A stretch of 64,000 nt of DNA from Halorubrum salinum (GCF_024494575.1 NZ_JANHDO010000001.1:124001-188000), one strand, 5' to 3'. Shown: positions 1-9,029, counted from the stretch's first letter. Numbers and translations: made by a program. Notes: a model not told the origin generated them from the sequence alone.

Positions 1-1598
1 ACCTCGTGGTAGCCCAAGATCCCCTCCTGAATCATCCGGTTTATCAGCTCCGCGCGGAACTCGAGGTCGTCGTAGATGTCGCGGGTGTCCGCGTAGCCGA
101 GCAGCGTCGCGATCTGCTCTTCTAACACGTAGGAGTTGTTCATCCCCTGGAAGACGATCTCGTCTTCGACTGGGTCCCAGCTGAACACCTCGCGGGTGAC
201 GACGCCCTCCATCTCTTTCGAGTACCCCTCGATCTCCTGAACGCTCGTCACCCGACGCAACACCTTGTCGCCCTGTTTCACCCGGTTCTGGAACAGCGCC
301 ACGTCGGCGTTGTCCATGAACGTCTCCGGGACGTTGATCGGCTCGGAGGTGAACCGCTGGATCATCGAGACGATGTCTGACGCGTGGAAGGTAAGCATGA
401 CCGGGTGACCGGTCTGGGCCGCCTGGAACGCCATGCGACCCTCGGCACCGCGGACCTCGCCCACGATGATGTAGTCGGGGCGCGACCGCAGCGCGGCGGC
501 GACGAGATCGAACATGTCCACGTCCGAACTGCCCTCACCGCCGCCCTCCCGGGTCAGCAGCTGCTGCCACGTGCTGTGCGGCGGGATGACCTCCGCCGTG
601 TCCTCCGCGGTGTAGATCTTGGAGTCGTCGGGGATGTACGAGAGGATGGCGTTCAGCGTCGTCGTCTTCCCCGAGGCCGTCTCTCCGACGACGAACACCG
701 TCTGTTCGTTCTCCAGACAGAGCCAGAGGTACGCCGCGAGTTCGGGCGACAGCGTCCCCCAGTTCGTGATCTGGTTGATAGACAGCGGCACCTCCTCGCC
801 CTGTCGGATCGTGAGCGAGGACCCCTTCAGGGAGACGTCGTCCGAGTAGATGATGTTGATACGCGAACCGTCCGGCAGCGTGGAGTCGACGATGGGGTCG
901 GAGTCGGACAGCGGGTCGCCGATCCGCTCGCCCATGTTGCGGAGCCAGTTGTCGAACTCCTTCGGCGTCCCGAAGTCGACCGTCGTCTCCAGCATCCCGA
1001 ACGTCCCGTGGTCGACGTGACACTCCTTGGGGCCGATGACGTGAATGTCCTCGTTCGCCGGGTCGCGCATCACCGGTTCCAGCGGTCCGAGCCCGACGAT
1101 GTCGCGGTTGAGCCGGTATCGGATGTTCTGGTAGGTCTCCTCCGTGACGGAGAGTTTCCCCATGTTCCGCACCTTCGAGAGCCCCCGCCGCCAGCCGGTC
1201 GTGTGGTCGTCGACGTGGGTCACCTGCTCTAACAGCTCCTCTATGAGGTCGTCGTACTCCGCCTCGGAGTCGGGCGCGCTGTGTTGACCGCTCACGGAGA
1301 GCAGCCGGTTTTTCACCTCGTTGAGGATCTGCGCCTGCGGCCCGGACACCTCCGGCTCGATGGCGTAGTACTTGGTGTCCTGTCCGAGGTCGCCGTAGAT
1401 GTGGCTGTATATGGGGCCGCCGACCGGGTAGATGACGTTCGGCCGGTTCGACTCGTACTCCGATTTCGGCTCCTCGATGAACTGGGGGAACTCTCCGGTG
1501 ATCTGTTTGAACTCCCGGAGGTGCTCACGGAGATGCGGCCGCCGCATGGCTGCTTTCCGGAGTTCTTCGGACGGTTTCGCGGTGCCGTGTTCGGTCAT
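1..1598 (-). CDS. arlI: Archaellum motor ATPase ArlI (FlaI), 3' end cut by window edge
   Basis: Type IV pilus-like secretion ATPase that powers archaellum assembly and rotation at the cytoplasmic membrane. 532 codons lie in the window, from ATG at 1598 to the left edge, so only the C-terminal end is missing. The translation has the Walker A motif GETASGKT, an acidic Walker B region (PDYIIVGEVRG) and the His-containing stretch TGHPVMLTFHA, in the order expected for PilT/VirB11-type ATPases. It follows arlH by 21 bp on the same strand as the last visible gene of the arlCE-F-G-H-I operon. ArlJ would be expected beyond the edge but is not seen. The identification is firm; the stop codon is unseen. 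Confidence 0.96.
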   Translation of the reverse strand, partial: MTEHGTAKPSEELRKAAMRRPHLREHLREFKQITGEFPQFIEEPKSEYESNRPNVIYPVGGPIYSHIYGDLGQDTKYYAIEPEVSGPQAQILNEVKNRLLSVSGQHSAPDSEAEYDDLIEELLEQVTHVDDHTTGWRRGLSKVRNMGKLSVTEETYQNIRYRLNRDIVGLGPLEPVMRDPANEDIHVIGPKECHVDHGTFGMLETTVDFGTPKEFDNWLRNMGERIGDPLSDSDPIVDSTLPDGSRINIIYSDDVSLKGSSLTIRQGEEVPLSINQITNWGTLSPELAAYLWLCLENEQTVFVVGETASGKTTTLNAILSYIPDDSKIYTAEDTAEVIPPHSTWQQLLTREGGGEGSSDVDMFDLVAAALRSRPDYIIVGEVRGAEGRMAFQAAQTGHPVMLTFHASDIVSMIQRFTSEPINVPETFMDNADVALFQNRVKQGDKVLRRVTSVQEIEGYSKEMEGVVTREVFSWDPVEDEIVFQGMNNSYVLEEQIATLLGYADTRDIYDDLEFRAELINRMIQEGILGYHE

Positions 1599-1619
1599 GA
1601 TATCTTTGTGGGTTGGTGG

Positions 1620-2372
1620 CTACGCGACGCTGCGGCTCTCGATGACGATTCCGGTCCCGGACCGAACCGAGAACCCGATCGTGTCCCCGACCTGTTCGCC
1701 CATCCCGGCGAACCGCTTCACGTTGATCTGTCGCCGGATGTCGTTGCCGACCTCGATCATCTCCAGTTCTAAGAAGACGTCCGCGATGGAACGGAACGGG
1801 CCGATGGCCTCGTCGTCGACGGCGGAGGGATCCACGGTCAACACGACCACTTTCCCCTGCGAGATTATCTCTCTGAAAAAGGAGATGATCTCGAGGGCCG
1901 CCTGCCGCTCCTCGTTCTTCCTGACGAGCGCTTCGAAGGTGGGATCGTTCCGGAAGATGGCGTCGAACGTGTCTAAGAAGACGACGTCCGAGTTCCACAT
2001 CGCCTCCGCGTTCATCAGCCGCTTGAGGAGCTCCTTGCGTTCGCCGTCGCCGTCGGAGAACGCGCCGCCGGAGTCGAAGTCGGCGTGCAAAAAGAGCAGC
2101 TCCTCGTTCAAGAGCGGCTTCACCATGTCGTACTCCAGCGAGTGCATCTGGTCGATGAAGCCGCGGACGGTGAGTTCCGTCGACATCATCGTGACCGACG
2201 CGCCCTCCTCGACGAGCCCGTAGGCGAACCGCTGCGAGATGGCGCTTTTGCCGGCCCCGTAGTCGCCCTCCATGAGGACGATACTGCCGCGCGGGATCCC
2301 CCCGCCGAGCTCCTTGTTGAGTCGGTCGCGCTCGCCGAGCCCGATCGAGAGGAGGTTGTCAGTGCGGGGCAT
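1620..2372 (-). CDS. arlH: Archaellum regulatory ATPase ArlH (FlaH)
   Basis: RecA/KaiC-fold ATP-binding protein, 250 aa, the usual family length. ArlH is known to sit at the cytoplasmic side of the motor, bind ArlI and control assembly. A Walker A motif GDYGAGKS lies near residues 35-42, and a Walker B-like segment (VVFLDTFDAI) is present. The N-terminus (LSIGLGERDRLNKELGGG) is typical of the family. The ATG at 2372 directly abuts the arlG stop at 2373, implying translational coupling in the operon. Confidence 0.96.
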   Translation of the reverse strand: MPRTDNLLSIGLGERDRLNKELGGGIPRGSIVLMEGDYGAGKSAISQRFAYGLVEEGASVTMMSTELTVRGFIDQMHSLEYDMVKPLLNEELLFLHADFDSGGAFSDGDGERKELLKRLMNAEAMWNSDVVFLDTFDAIFRNDPTFEALVRKNEERQAALEIISFFREIISQGKVVVLTVDPSAVDDEAIGPFRSIADVFLELEMIEVGNDIRRQINVKRFAGMGEQVGDTIGFSVRSGTGIVIESRSVA

Positions 2373-2843
2373 TTACGCCTCCACCCGGAACTGGAACAGT
2401 TCCTCGTCGCCGTTGACCGTCAGGTACACGCGGTGGTCGGTGCCGGAAGCGAGGTTCCCGACGTCTATCGTGAGCCGGAGCACGTCGCCGCGGCTCCACG
2501 CCGCGCCGTCGCCGGCGGAGACGAGCTCGCCCGTTTTCGCGTCCGGTCTGACGTACGATCCGTCGAAGAGCACGTCGAGCCCGGAGCCGTCGGGCGCGAG
2601 CCGGTAGGTGCCGGTGTTCTTTATCAAGAGCGTGACGGTGTCGTTGCTCGCGTCGTACACACCCCCGCCCGGGTCGGAGATGACCGTGACGTCCGTGCGG
2701 AGCGTCTCGGTCGCGTCCAGTCCGGCGTCGTCGACGGCGGCGCTCACCCGGTCGACGCCGGTCGTGATCGTCCCCACGACGCCCGCGGCGATCACGAGGC
2801 TCGCGATGAACAGGATCAGGTGTGAAACGGGAACGCTCGCCAT
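2373..2843 (-). CDS. arlG: Archaellum stator protein ArlG (FlaG)
   Basis: 156 aa with one N-terminal membrane segment (about residues 7-27, HLILFIASLVIAAGVVGTI) followed by a beta-rich domain expected outside the membrane. In the family, ArlG and ArlF form the pseudoperiplasmic stator complex that contacts the S-layer. It starts directly after arlF ends (2844) and stops directly before arlH starts, so the three genes are packed with no spacer. Assignment rests on position, topology and the conserved N-terminus. Confidence 0.9.
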   Translation of the reverse strand: MASVPVSHLILFIASLVIAAGVVGTITTGVDRVSAAVDDAGLDATETLRTDVTVISDPGGGVYDASNDTVTLLIKNTGTYRLAPDGSGLDVLFDGSYVRPDAKTGELVSAGDGAAWSRGDVLRLTIDVGNLASGTDHRVYLTVNGDEELFQFRVEA

Positions 2844-3317
2844 CTAGCTCACCTCCGTCACGGTGGCGGCGTCGCGGACGCCGGACTCGACCACGAGGAC
2901 GACGCGGGTCTCGCCCCCGACGATAGCGGTCGAGAGGTCGGTATCGTCGACGTCGACGACCAGCTCCTCGCCGCCGAGCCAGAGGTCGGTATCGCCGTCG
3001 CCGTCGACGGTCGTGTCCGCCGCCTCTCCGCCCACGTCGACGTACTCGTTACCGACGACGAGCGTCGCGTCGCCGGCGACGAGGCCGACCGCGCCGTCGT
3101 TTTCGGCGGTCACGGTGAGCGTGTCGGTTCCCGTATCGAACGTCGCGTTCGTCACGGTGAAATCGGTGTTCTGCTGTTGTAAGGCGCGCTCGTGCATCCC
3201 GTGTTGGGCGTCGGTGACGCGGTCGAGGCCGTTCGCGGCCACGGGGTAGAACGTCGTGAACGCGAAGAACAGCCCCGCGACGATGATGGCCGTCGAGGCG
3301 GAGACGCTAACGCCCAT
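2844..3317 (-). CDS. arlF: Archaellum stator protein ArlF (FlaF)
   Basis: 157 aa. The N-terminal hydrophobic segment (about residues 6-27, ASTAIIVAGLFFAFTTFYPV) is followed by an Asp-rich beta-sandwich-like domain. ArlF family proteins bind S-layer protein and anchor the archaellum. The start at 3317 lies inside the 3' end of arlCE (an 11-nt overlap), indicating translational coupling. It abuts arlG downstream. Confidence 0.9.
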   Translation of the reverse strand: MGVSVSASTAIIVAGLFFAFTTFYPVAANGLDRVTDAQHGMHERALQQQNTDFTVTNATFDTGTDTLTVTAENDGAVGLVAGDATLVVGNEYVDVGGEAADTTVDGDGDTDLWLGGEELVVDVDDTDLSTAIVGGETRVVLVVESGVRDAATVTEVS

Positions 3318-5223
3318 CGCCCCACCCTCCGTCGGCCGGATCGGCCCGGTCGGAACGCGGGTTCGGATCGTTCATCGGTCGCGGCGACCCGCCGTTCCGG
3401 TCGCGCTCGCTCGCTCGCTCGGTGCGGCGGTCGGACCGCTCGTCGCGGCGACCGTCTCCTCCCTCGCGGTGGGCGGACCGATCGGTCCGCGCGTCGGCGT
3501 CCGGGTCGTGTCCGTTCTCGCGGCGGCCGTTCGCGTCGCGGCGGTCCTCTCCGTCGCGTCTGCGACCGTCGCCGCGCCGATCGCTCCCGCGGCGGTCGGG
3601 GTGGCCACGAGACCCCCCTCGGCCGCTTCGTCCGTTGATCGACGGTGCGCCCCCTCCCACGAGCGACCCGCCGGCGAGGTCGTCCCACCGGTCCAAGAGC
3701 ATCAGGTGACCGCTCGTCCCGTTGAGCTGGGTCACGTATCGGAGACTCCGCGTGTGGTGTTCGCGGACCAGTCGGTCCGTGCCGGGGCGGTCGACGACGT
3801 TGCGGTCGATCGTACCGAACCCGGAGAGGAAGTCGCGCAGCCGCGCGGCCGCCTCCGGCCCGACCCACTCGATCCGCTCGTAGTAGTTGATCGCGCGAAC
3901 CGCATCCGTGACGTCGCTCTCGGAGACCAGGAACTCCAGCCACTCCATCACGAGGAGGTCGCCGACGTAATCGCCGGGAAGCTCCGTGAGGTACGGCTTT
4001 CCGCGCCCGCCGGAGAGGTCGTCCGTGCCGACGTACTCGAAGCCGTCGCCGCTCGCCTCTGCGGGGTCCCCGCCGGGGCGTGGGCCGCGCGAGCGATCCG
4101 GTTCGGGCTCGGCGTGACTGCTCGGTTCGGGTTCCGGCTCTGGTTCGGCGGGCTCGTCGGCGAAGGGGTCCGCGTCGGACGCCTCTTCGTCGAAGCCGTC
4201 CCCGGCCCCGAAGCCGTCGTCGGCGTCGTCGAAGCCGTCGTCGGCGTCGTCGAAGCCGTCGTCGGCGTCGTCGAAACCGTCGTCGGCGTCGTCGAACGGA
4301 TCGACCTCGTCGTCCGCGCTCTCGCCCGGCTCGTCGAACGGGTCCGTTTCGTCGCCGGGGCCGTCGTCTCCTTCGTCGGCCCAGTCGGCCTCCCCGGCGT
4401 CGTACTCCTCTTTCAGCTCGCTGAAGCTCTTTCCATCGTCGTTCATGTCGTCTCCGTCGTCCGCCGTCGCAGTCTCGGACGCGGTGGCGGTATCGCCGTC
4501 GTCCGTCTGTTCGTCCGCCTCTAGCTCCCCGAACGCGTCGTCCTCGCCGTCTCCGTCTTCATCGAACTCGTCGTCGAGGAGGTCGTCGTCGAAGAACCCG
4601 TCCGCGTCTGCGCTCGCGACGTCCTCGTCGAGGTCGTCGTCCTCGCCGCCCTCCTCGTCGTCGTCGAAGAGGCCGAACGACCCCTCGCCGCCGCCGCTGA
4701 CGCTGTCGAACCCGCTCGAATCGTCGACGAACGGGTTGATGCCGCGGGTGACCATCTCGTAGATGTCGAGCAGGTTCCGAACGTCCTCTTCGATGTCGTC
4801 GACCGCGGCCGATATCTCCTCGTTCTCCGACCTGACCGTCGAGACTGTCGACGACAGCGAGGCGACCTCGTTTTCGAGGTCATCGAGCCGTTTTTCCAGC
4901 TCGTCGGTGTCGGATCCGCCGCCACCGCCCCCGTCGTCGAAGCCGTCGTCCCACTCGTCCATGCCGTCGAAATCGTCGAAGCCGTCACCGCCGCCCATGT
5001 CTCCGCCCATTCCGCCGCCACCGCCCATCCCTCCGCCACCACCCATCCCTCCGCCGCCGAAGGGGTCGTCGTCGCCGCCCATGCCTCCCGAATCGTCGTC
5101 GGATCCGTCATCGTCGTCGAGAAACCGATCGAGGACGCTCGCACCGACGAGCCCCAGCGTGGCGACTATCCATGCAGCCGTCGGAGCTCCCCACACCGGT
5201 AGTTCGAGGCCCATTACCAGCAT
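3307..5223 (-). CDS. arlCE: Archaellum switch protein ArlCE/ArlD (FlaCE/FlaD), greatly expanded
   Basis: About 638 aa, long for this family. In haloarchaea ArlCE and ArlD connect the motor to CheF/CheY signalling. Order of parts: a short N-terminal hydrophobic segment; Gly/Met and Asp-rich low complexity; a coiled-coil stretch near residues 105-155 followed by the conserved RNLLDIYEMVTRGINPF; a long acidic region with tandem FDDADDG units; the FlaD/E domain (KPYLTELPGDYVGDLLVMEWLEFL with NYYERIEWVG), here given by its key residues; and a tail of about 110 residues very rich in Arg, Asp and Gly. The start is uncertain: ATG at 5223 is chosen, ATG at 5214 and GTG at 5238 are in frame. A TATA-like run lies at 5255-5262. 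It heads the arl operon. Confidence 0.88.
   Translation of the reverse strand: MLVMGLELPVWGAPTAAWIVATLGLVGASVLDRFLDDDDGSDDDSGGMGGDDDPFGGGGMGGGGGMGGGGGMGGDMGGGDGFDDFDGMDEWDDGFDDGGGGGGSDTDELEKRLDDLENEVASLSSTVSTVRSENEEISAAVDDIEEDVRNLLDIYEMVTRGINPFVDDSSGFDSVSGGGEGSFGLFDDDEEGGEDDDLDEDVASADADGFFDDDLLDDEFDEDGDGEDDAFGELEADEQTDDGDTATASETATADDGDDMNDDGKSFSELKEEYDAGEADWADEGDDGPGDETDPFDEPGESADDEVDPFDDADDGFDDADDGFDDADDGFDDADDGFGAGDGFDEEASDADPFADEPAEPEPEPEPSSHAEPEPDRSRGPRPGGDPAEASGDGFEYVGTDDLSGGRGKPYLTELPGDYVGDLLVMEWLEFLVSESDVTDAVRAINYYERIEWVGPEAAARLRDFLSGFGTIDRNVVDRPGTDRLVREHHTRSLRYVTQLNGTSGHLMLLDRWDDLAGGSLVGGGAPSINGRSGRGGSRGHPDRRGSDRRGDGRRRDGEDRRDANGRRENGHDPDADARTDRSAHREGGDGRRDERSDRRTERASERDRNGGSPRPMNDPNPRSDRADPADGGWGDGR
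4210..4293 (-). repeat. 21-bp in-frame tandem repeat inside arlCE (4 units)
   Basis: Four consecutive 21-bp units, at 4210, 4231, 4252 and 4273. Three are identical and the fourth differs by one base. Each encodes the heptad DDADDGF on the minus strand. The unit is a multiple of three, so copy-number change would lengthen or shorten the acidic linker without breaking the frame. Confidence 0.95.
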
Positions 5224-5315
5224 CAACCCGCAGAACACACTTTAATGCACCTCTCAAAATATCAACAGTGAGAAGACGGCGCGTGGACGGCTCGGAGCGT
5301 TCGTTCGAGACCGGC

Positions 5316-5846
5316 TCAAAGCGTCCGTTCGAATCCGTCTGCCGCTCGGACCACGAGCCCGCCGTCGGCCCGGAGCTGCACCGTCCGTCCGACGCCGTCG
5401 CCAACGTCGCTCGCGACGATCGGCACGCCGGCCGCCGCGAGCGACTCCTCGGCTCGCTCGACGTTTCGCGGTCCCACCGCGTCGGTGAGGTCCAGCATCT
5501 CTGCGCCCCCGGCGATGCGCGCTTCGAGCCGGTCGCCGGACGCGCCCGACCGGCGGAGCCGCTCGATCAGCGTCGCGATACCGGCGTCGACGTACTTCGC
5601 CGGCCGGGCGGCCGCGGAGCGAGCGTCGTCTTCGCTCGGCAACATCGCGTGTAACAGCCCGTGCACTTCGGCGTCTCGATCGACAAGCCCGACGGCGACG
5701 CACGACCCGAGTCCGCTCGTGGTGAGCGTCTCGCCGTCCGTCGCCACCGCCAACTCGCCGACGCCGACTCTGATTCGTCCGGGGTCGACGCCGGTCTCGT
5801 CGCTCTCGGAGGCCCGCCGGCCGCGAGACGGCGACGAGTGGCTCAC
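5316..5846 (-). CDS. cheD: Chemoreceptor glutamine deamidase CheD
   Basis: 176 aa. CheD deamidates or demethylates receptor residues and interacts with CheC in chemotaxis. The catalytic Cys lies in GLGSCVAV and the His in HGLLHAMLP, the two signature elements of the family; a later GGAEM segment also fits. Its start overlaps the end of cheC by 4 nt, so the order cheY-cheC-cheD is one operon. The gap to arlCE is about 90 bp and holds the arlCE promoter region. Confidence 0.95.
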   Translation of the reverse strand: MSHSSPSRGRRASESDETGVDPGRIRVGVGELAVATDGETLTTSGLGSCVAVGLVDRDAEVHGLLHAMLPSEDDARSAAARPAKYVDAGIATLIERLRRSGASGDRLEARIAGGAEMLDLTDAVGPRNVERAEESLAAAGVPIVASDVGDGVGRTVQLRADGGLVVRAADGFERTL

Positions 5847-7051
5847 GGCTCCGAGAGCTGTGCCAGCGCGTCGGCCAGTTCGCGCTCGTCCGGGAGCGCG
5901 TACACGTCACACCGCGCCTCGACGCCCTCCGTCCGGATCGCGGCGTCAATCACGAACCCGTAGTCCTGTCGCTGACTCAGCTTCGCGACGAGCGGGCTGA
6001 TCGTCGCGGAGCCGATGTCGTGGACGAACTCGGGCGGCGAGTGCGCGATGGACGTGCCGAGCACGTTCGCCCACCCGTCGATGAATCCGCTCGTCATCAC
6101 GTTTCCGAGCTCACAGAGGGCGTTTTCGGCCATGTCTCCGAGCGGTTCGTCCGGCTCCATCGGGAGCATCGCCTCCGCGATGGTCGCCGCGGAGGACTCC
6201 TCGAAGAGGATCGCGAGGTAGCCGCTCGGCTTGCCCTGTAGCTCGAACACCGTCCCGGCGTGCGGCTCGACGCCCACCTCGGCCGGCACGTCGGCGAGCG
6301 GGACGAACCGGAGCCGGCTCACGTCGACCGTCGTCTCCAGCCCGGTCATCATCGCGATGTTGTCGGCGGCGTTCGCCGAGCCGCGCTTGGCCAGCGACGC
6401 GAACGTCGAAAGCGACTCGTACGGGACCGCGGGGCCGCCGACGTCGCCGTCGCTTCCCCCGGCCGCTGCCGCCTCGGTTCCCGGCGCCGCGGCCGCCGCG
6501 GTCTTCCCGACGATGAGGTCGCGGAACTGCCCGGAGTCGGGAAGCATGTAGATCGAGAAATCCAGGTCCGTTGTCGTCGCGTCGAGCCGGCTCTCGAAGA
6601 GGAACACGCCGTCGCCCGCGAGCGCCCCGTCGGGGAGCACCGCGGCACCGTCCGCCTCGAAGTACCGCGGCGGCGTCATGTCGATCGCCGTACCGAGGTA
6701 GTTCGCCCAGCCGTCGAGGAACCCTCCCAGTGCGATGTTGCCGACCTCGCTCACCGCGCTGTGGCCCATCGACTGGCCGCCGGGCAGAAGCGACAGGAGG
6801 GCGTCGACGTTGTCGGCGTCGAACGCGAGCACCGCCTCGCCCTCCAGTCCGCCGCGGAGCCCGACGCTCACGCCGATGGACTCCCTGCCCGCGAACGCCT
6901 CCGCGAGATCCTCGCCGCTGGCGACGCTCGCCCCGGTGACCTCGACCGCGAGGTCGGTGCCGGTCAGTTCGGAGAGCGCGTCGGCGGCCTGTTTCGCCCC
7001 CCGCTCCGAGAGGCGGTTGCAGGCACCGAGCGCCCGGACGTCGACGCGCAT
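5843..7051 (-). CDS. cheC: Two-domain chemotaxis protein CheC
   Basis: 402 aa made of two CheC-like domains (roughly residues 1-190 and 215-402) joined by a Gly/Ala-rich linker. CheC proteins dephosphorylate CheY-P and bind CheD. Each half has the phosphatase-like signature with E-x2-N and a later Pro: SAVSEVGN...MTPP in the first, NALCELGN...HSPP in the second. The second has Asn where the consensus has Asp or Ser. The ATG at 7051 overlaps the cheY stop by one base (TAATG), so reading frames that begin further upstream are not the start. Double-domain CheC proteins are known in haloarchaea. Confidence 0.93.
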   Translation of the reverse strand: MRVDVRALGACNRLSERGAKQAADALSELTGTDLAVEVTGASVASGEDLAEAFAGRESIGVSVGLRGGLEGEAVLAFDADNVDALLSLLPGGQSMGHSAVSEVGNIALGGFLDGWANYLGTAIDMTPPRYFEADGAAVLPDGALAGDGVFLFESRLDATTTDLDFSIYMLPDSGQFRDLIVGKTAAAAAPGTEAAAAGGSDGDVGGPAVPYESLSTFASLAKRGSANAADNIAMMTGLETTVDVSRLRFVPLADVPAEVGVEPHAGTVFELQGKPSGYLAILFEESSAATIAEAMLPMEPDEPLGDMAENALCELGNVMTSGFIDGWANVLGTSIAHSPPEFVHDIGSATISPLVAKLSQRQDYGFVIDAAIRTEGVEARCDVYALPDERELADALAQLSEP

Positions 7052-7407
7052 TATACCGCCGATCCGATGGCGTCGAGCACGTTCGGCTTCTGGAACGGCT
7101 TCGTGATGTACCCCTCCGCGCCCGCCTTGATCGCGGCCTTCATCTTCTCCTCTTGACCGACGCTCGTACACATGATCACGGTCGCCTCGGGATTGTCCTC
7201 CATGATCTCCGTCGTCGCCTCGATCCCGTCTCGGATGGGCATCACGATGTCCATCATCACCAGGTCCGGTCCGTGCTCCTCGTACATGTTGACCGCCTCC
7301 ACACCGTTTTCCGCCTCGCCGACGACCTCGAACTCCCCTTCGAGGATCTCTCGCAGGAGATTCCGCATGAACTCCGAATCGTCCGCGATAAGCACGCGCG
7401 TTGCCAT
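7051..7407 (-). CDS. cheY: Chemotaxis response regulator CheY
   Basis: 118 aa, a single receiver domain. The acidic pocket is D9/D10, the phospho-acceptor D53 (VMMDIVMP), the switch Thr/Ser is in MCTSV, and the invariant Lys is K103 (ITKPF). Phosphorylated CheY acts on the archaellum motor through adaptors. It is the first gene of cheY-cheC-cheD; a TATA-like GGTTAAG sits about 30 nt upstream (7435-7441). No cheA, cheB, cheR or cheW is present in the window. Confidence 0.97.
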   Translation of the reverse strand: MATRVLIADDSEFMRNLLREILEGEFEVVGEAENGVEAVNMYEEHGPDLVMMDIVMPIRDGIEATTEIMEDNPEATVIMCTSVGQEEKMKAAIKAGAEGYITKPFQKPNVLDAIGSAV

Positions 7408-7664
7408 AGTTATCCGGAGAACGGAGGAGCCGTCACTTAACCGCTCGCCCGCGGTTCTCAGCGGTGAGAACTACTGGATGTTCGTCGTCGCGCACGCACC
7501 CCCGATCGGCCGTCTGCCGATCGGCGACGGACACGCCCTCTGCGTATCAGATGTGAAAGCCACACGCCGACGCTCGGGGCCGGTTCTCTCGAATCCGGTG
7601 ACGGAGCGGGGATCGACCGAACGCCGCGGTCCGAAGAGTTAAGACCGATCACGCTGGGAATCAG

Positions 7665-8120
7665 ATGAGGATGAAGTCGTGTCCCCGGTGTGAGGCGTCG
7701 ATCGATGACGAGGCCCGCTACTGCGCCGAGTGCGGCGCGCCGCAGACGGAAGCGGCCGCCGAGGAGCTCGACGAGTACGTGCAGCGACAGGCACAGCAGG
7801 TGGCGGCCGACGCCGGAACCGGCGGCAGCGCGGGCGACGGCGGCTCCGACGACGGGTTCTCCCCCACCGAAGCGCTCTCCGACCGCGAACAGCTCTGGCG
7901 GCGGGGGTGTTACGTGCTCGGCTACGGGACGATCGTCGTCGCGATCACACAGATCCCGCGGGTCGGCGCGTTCCCACTGGTTCTCGCCGGCGTCGCGATC
8001 CTCCCGCCGGTCCGCCGGCTCACCGCCGAGCCGCTCGGGAGCCCGCTGAAACGCGAGGCCATGGCCGGTATCTACGCCGTGTTCGCGCTGATCGGTGCCG
8101 CGCTGTTGTTCCTGCTGTAG
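7665..8120 (+). CDS. Zinc-ribbon membrane protein, function unknown
   Basis: 151 aa. The N-terminus carries a double-CxxC zinc ribbon (CPRCEASI...YCAECGAP, about residues 6-25), then a Ser/Gly/Asp-rich linker, and about three hydrophobic segments in the C-terminal half, the last ending at the C-terminus (FALIGAALLFLL). This layout is common among haloarchaeal membrane proteins of unknown role. It is the only plus-strand gene within the chemotaxis/archaellum block. In-frame ATGs at 7665 and 7671 are both possible. Confidence 0.8.
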   Translation: MRMKSCPRCEASIDDEARYCAECGAPQTEAAAEELDEYVQRQAQQVAADAGTGGSAGDGGSDDGFSPTEALSDREQLWRRGCYVLGYGTIVVAITQIPRVGAFPLVLAGVAILPPVRRLTAEPLGSPLKREAMAGIYAVFALIGAALLFLL

Positions 8121-8165
8121 CGAGCCCGACTCGGAGCCCGCCGCTCACCCGACCGGAGCTCGCGC

Positions 8166-8945
8166 TCACTCGATTCTGAAGCCGCCGTTCTCCTCTGCCG
8201 CACGCACGAGGTCGCCGATGCTGTCGCTCGCCGTGAGTCCCTGGCTCGTCGCGAACCGCTTTATCGCCACCGGGGGCACGTCGACCGTCGTGTCCGCGGC
8301 GACGAGGAGCAGCCCCAGCGCCTCCGGCGTCGGCGAGTTCGGGCCGGCGTTCGCCGCGAACCAGCTCACGAGCGCGTCGAACGTCGCGGTCACGTCGTTC
8401 GAGACCATGCGCTGGCGCGTCGTCTCCCCGTCGACGTGGAGGGTCGCGTCGATCCCGTACGTGAACCCGTCGTCGTCGAAGGAACTCGCGAGCCACCGAC
8501 TCACCGCCTGTCGGTCGACCGCGGGAGCGCCGCCGCGCTGTGCGTTCCCGCCCGCGTGTCCCCCGGGCGCTTGTGTCCCCGGGGGCTGACCGCCGGCGGC
8601 CTGCCCGCCACGTCCGGTGGGCGCGCGGTCGCCGCGGCCGCCACTCCGTCGGCCGCCCCCGTGTCCGCCCTGCCCACCGCCCCCGCGCTGCTGCCCGCTC
8701 GCACCGCCGGCGGCCGCGCTCTCCGCCTGCCCGCCTCCCGGCGGACGGCGCGCGTCCGGGTTCTCGGGGTCGGCCGGCCTGAACGCGGAGTCGTCGCCGG
8801 CGGCGCGGTCGGGCTGCGATCGCCCGACGTTCGGCCGGCCGTTCGTCCCGACGACGTACCGGCTCTCCCCGATCTCGACGACGTTCTCGTCGTCGGTGAA
8901 GTCGAGTTCGTCGGGGTCGGCTGGCGGTGCGTCGTGGTCACTCAT
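8166..8945 (-). CDS. Acidic haloarchaeal protein of unknown function beside the archaellins
   Basis: 259 aa. An acidic N-terminus with a short conserved-looking patch (ESRYVVGTNGRPNV) is followed by a long Gly/Gln/Pro/Arg-rich disordered segment (about 50-135). A compact C-terminal domain (about 145-259) contains AVSRWLASSF, DGFTYGIDATLHVDG and a hydrophobic ALGLLLVAADTTV stretch. I do not recognise a characterised family; the architecture resembles unknown proteins kept near haloarchaeal archaellum clusters. A TATA box and a perfect 14-bp palindrome precede it. It lies 84 bp downstream of the second archaellin on the same strand. Confidence 0.75.
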   Translation of the reverse strand: MSDHDAPPADPDELDFTDDENVVEIGESRYVVGTNGRPNVGRSQPDRAAGDDSAFRPADPENPDARRPPGGGQAESAAAGGASGQQRGGGGQGGHGGGRRSGGRGDRAPTGRGGQAAGGQPPGTQAPGGHAGGNAQRGGAPAVDRQAVSRWLASSFDDDGFTYGIDATLHVDGETTRQRMVSNDVTATFDALVSWFAANAGPNSPTPEALGLLLVAADTTVDVPPVAIKRFATSQGLTASDSIGDLVRAAEENGGFRIE

Positions 8946-8955
8946 GACGTAGTCG

Positions 8956-8974
8956 TTATCGCGCGATAAAATAG
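8956..8974 (-). promoter_or_regulatory. TATA box overlapping a 14-bp perfect palindrome
   Basis: TTATCGCGCGATAA at 8956-8969 is a perfect palindrome. On the minus strand an A/T-rich TATA-like run (8967-8974) overlaps its edge, about 24 nt before the ATG at 8945. A protein bound here would cover the promoter or transcription start. The half-site GCGATAA recurs at the promoters near 11141 and 11264. Confidence 0.55.
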
Positions 8975-9029
8975 GTGTTCCGGGCGGCCGACCCGCCGAG
9001 GAAGTGGTTACGGGGCTGTGCGAGGCTCG

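Noticed and set aside
3256-4524. 422-codon plus-strand frame opposite arlCE
   Set aside because: Produced by the reverse complement of the acidic repeats; Val/Arg-rich and not gene-like.
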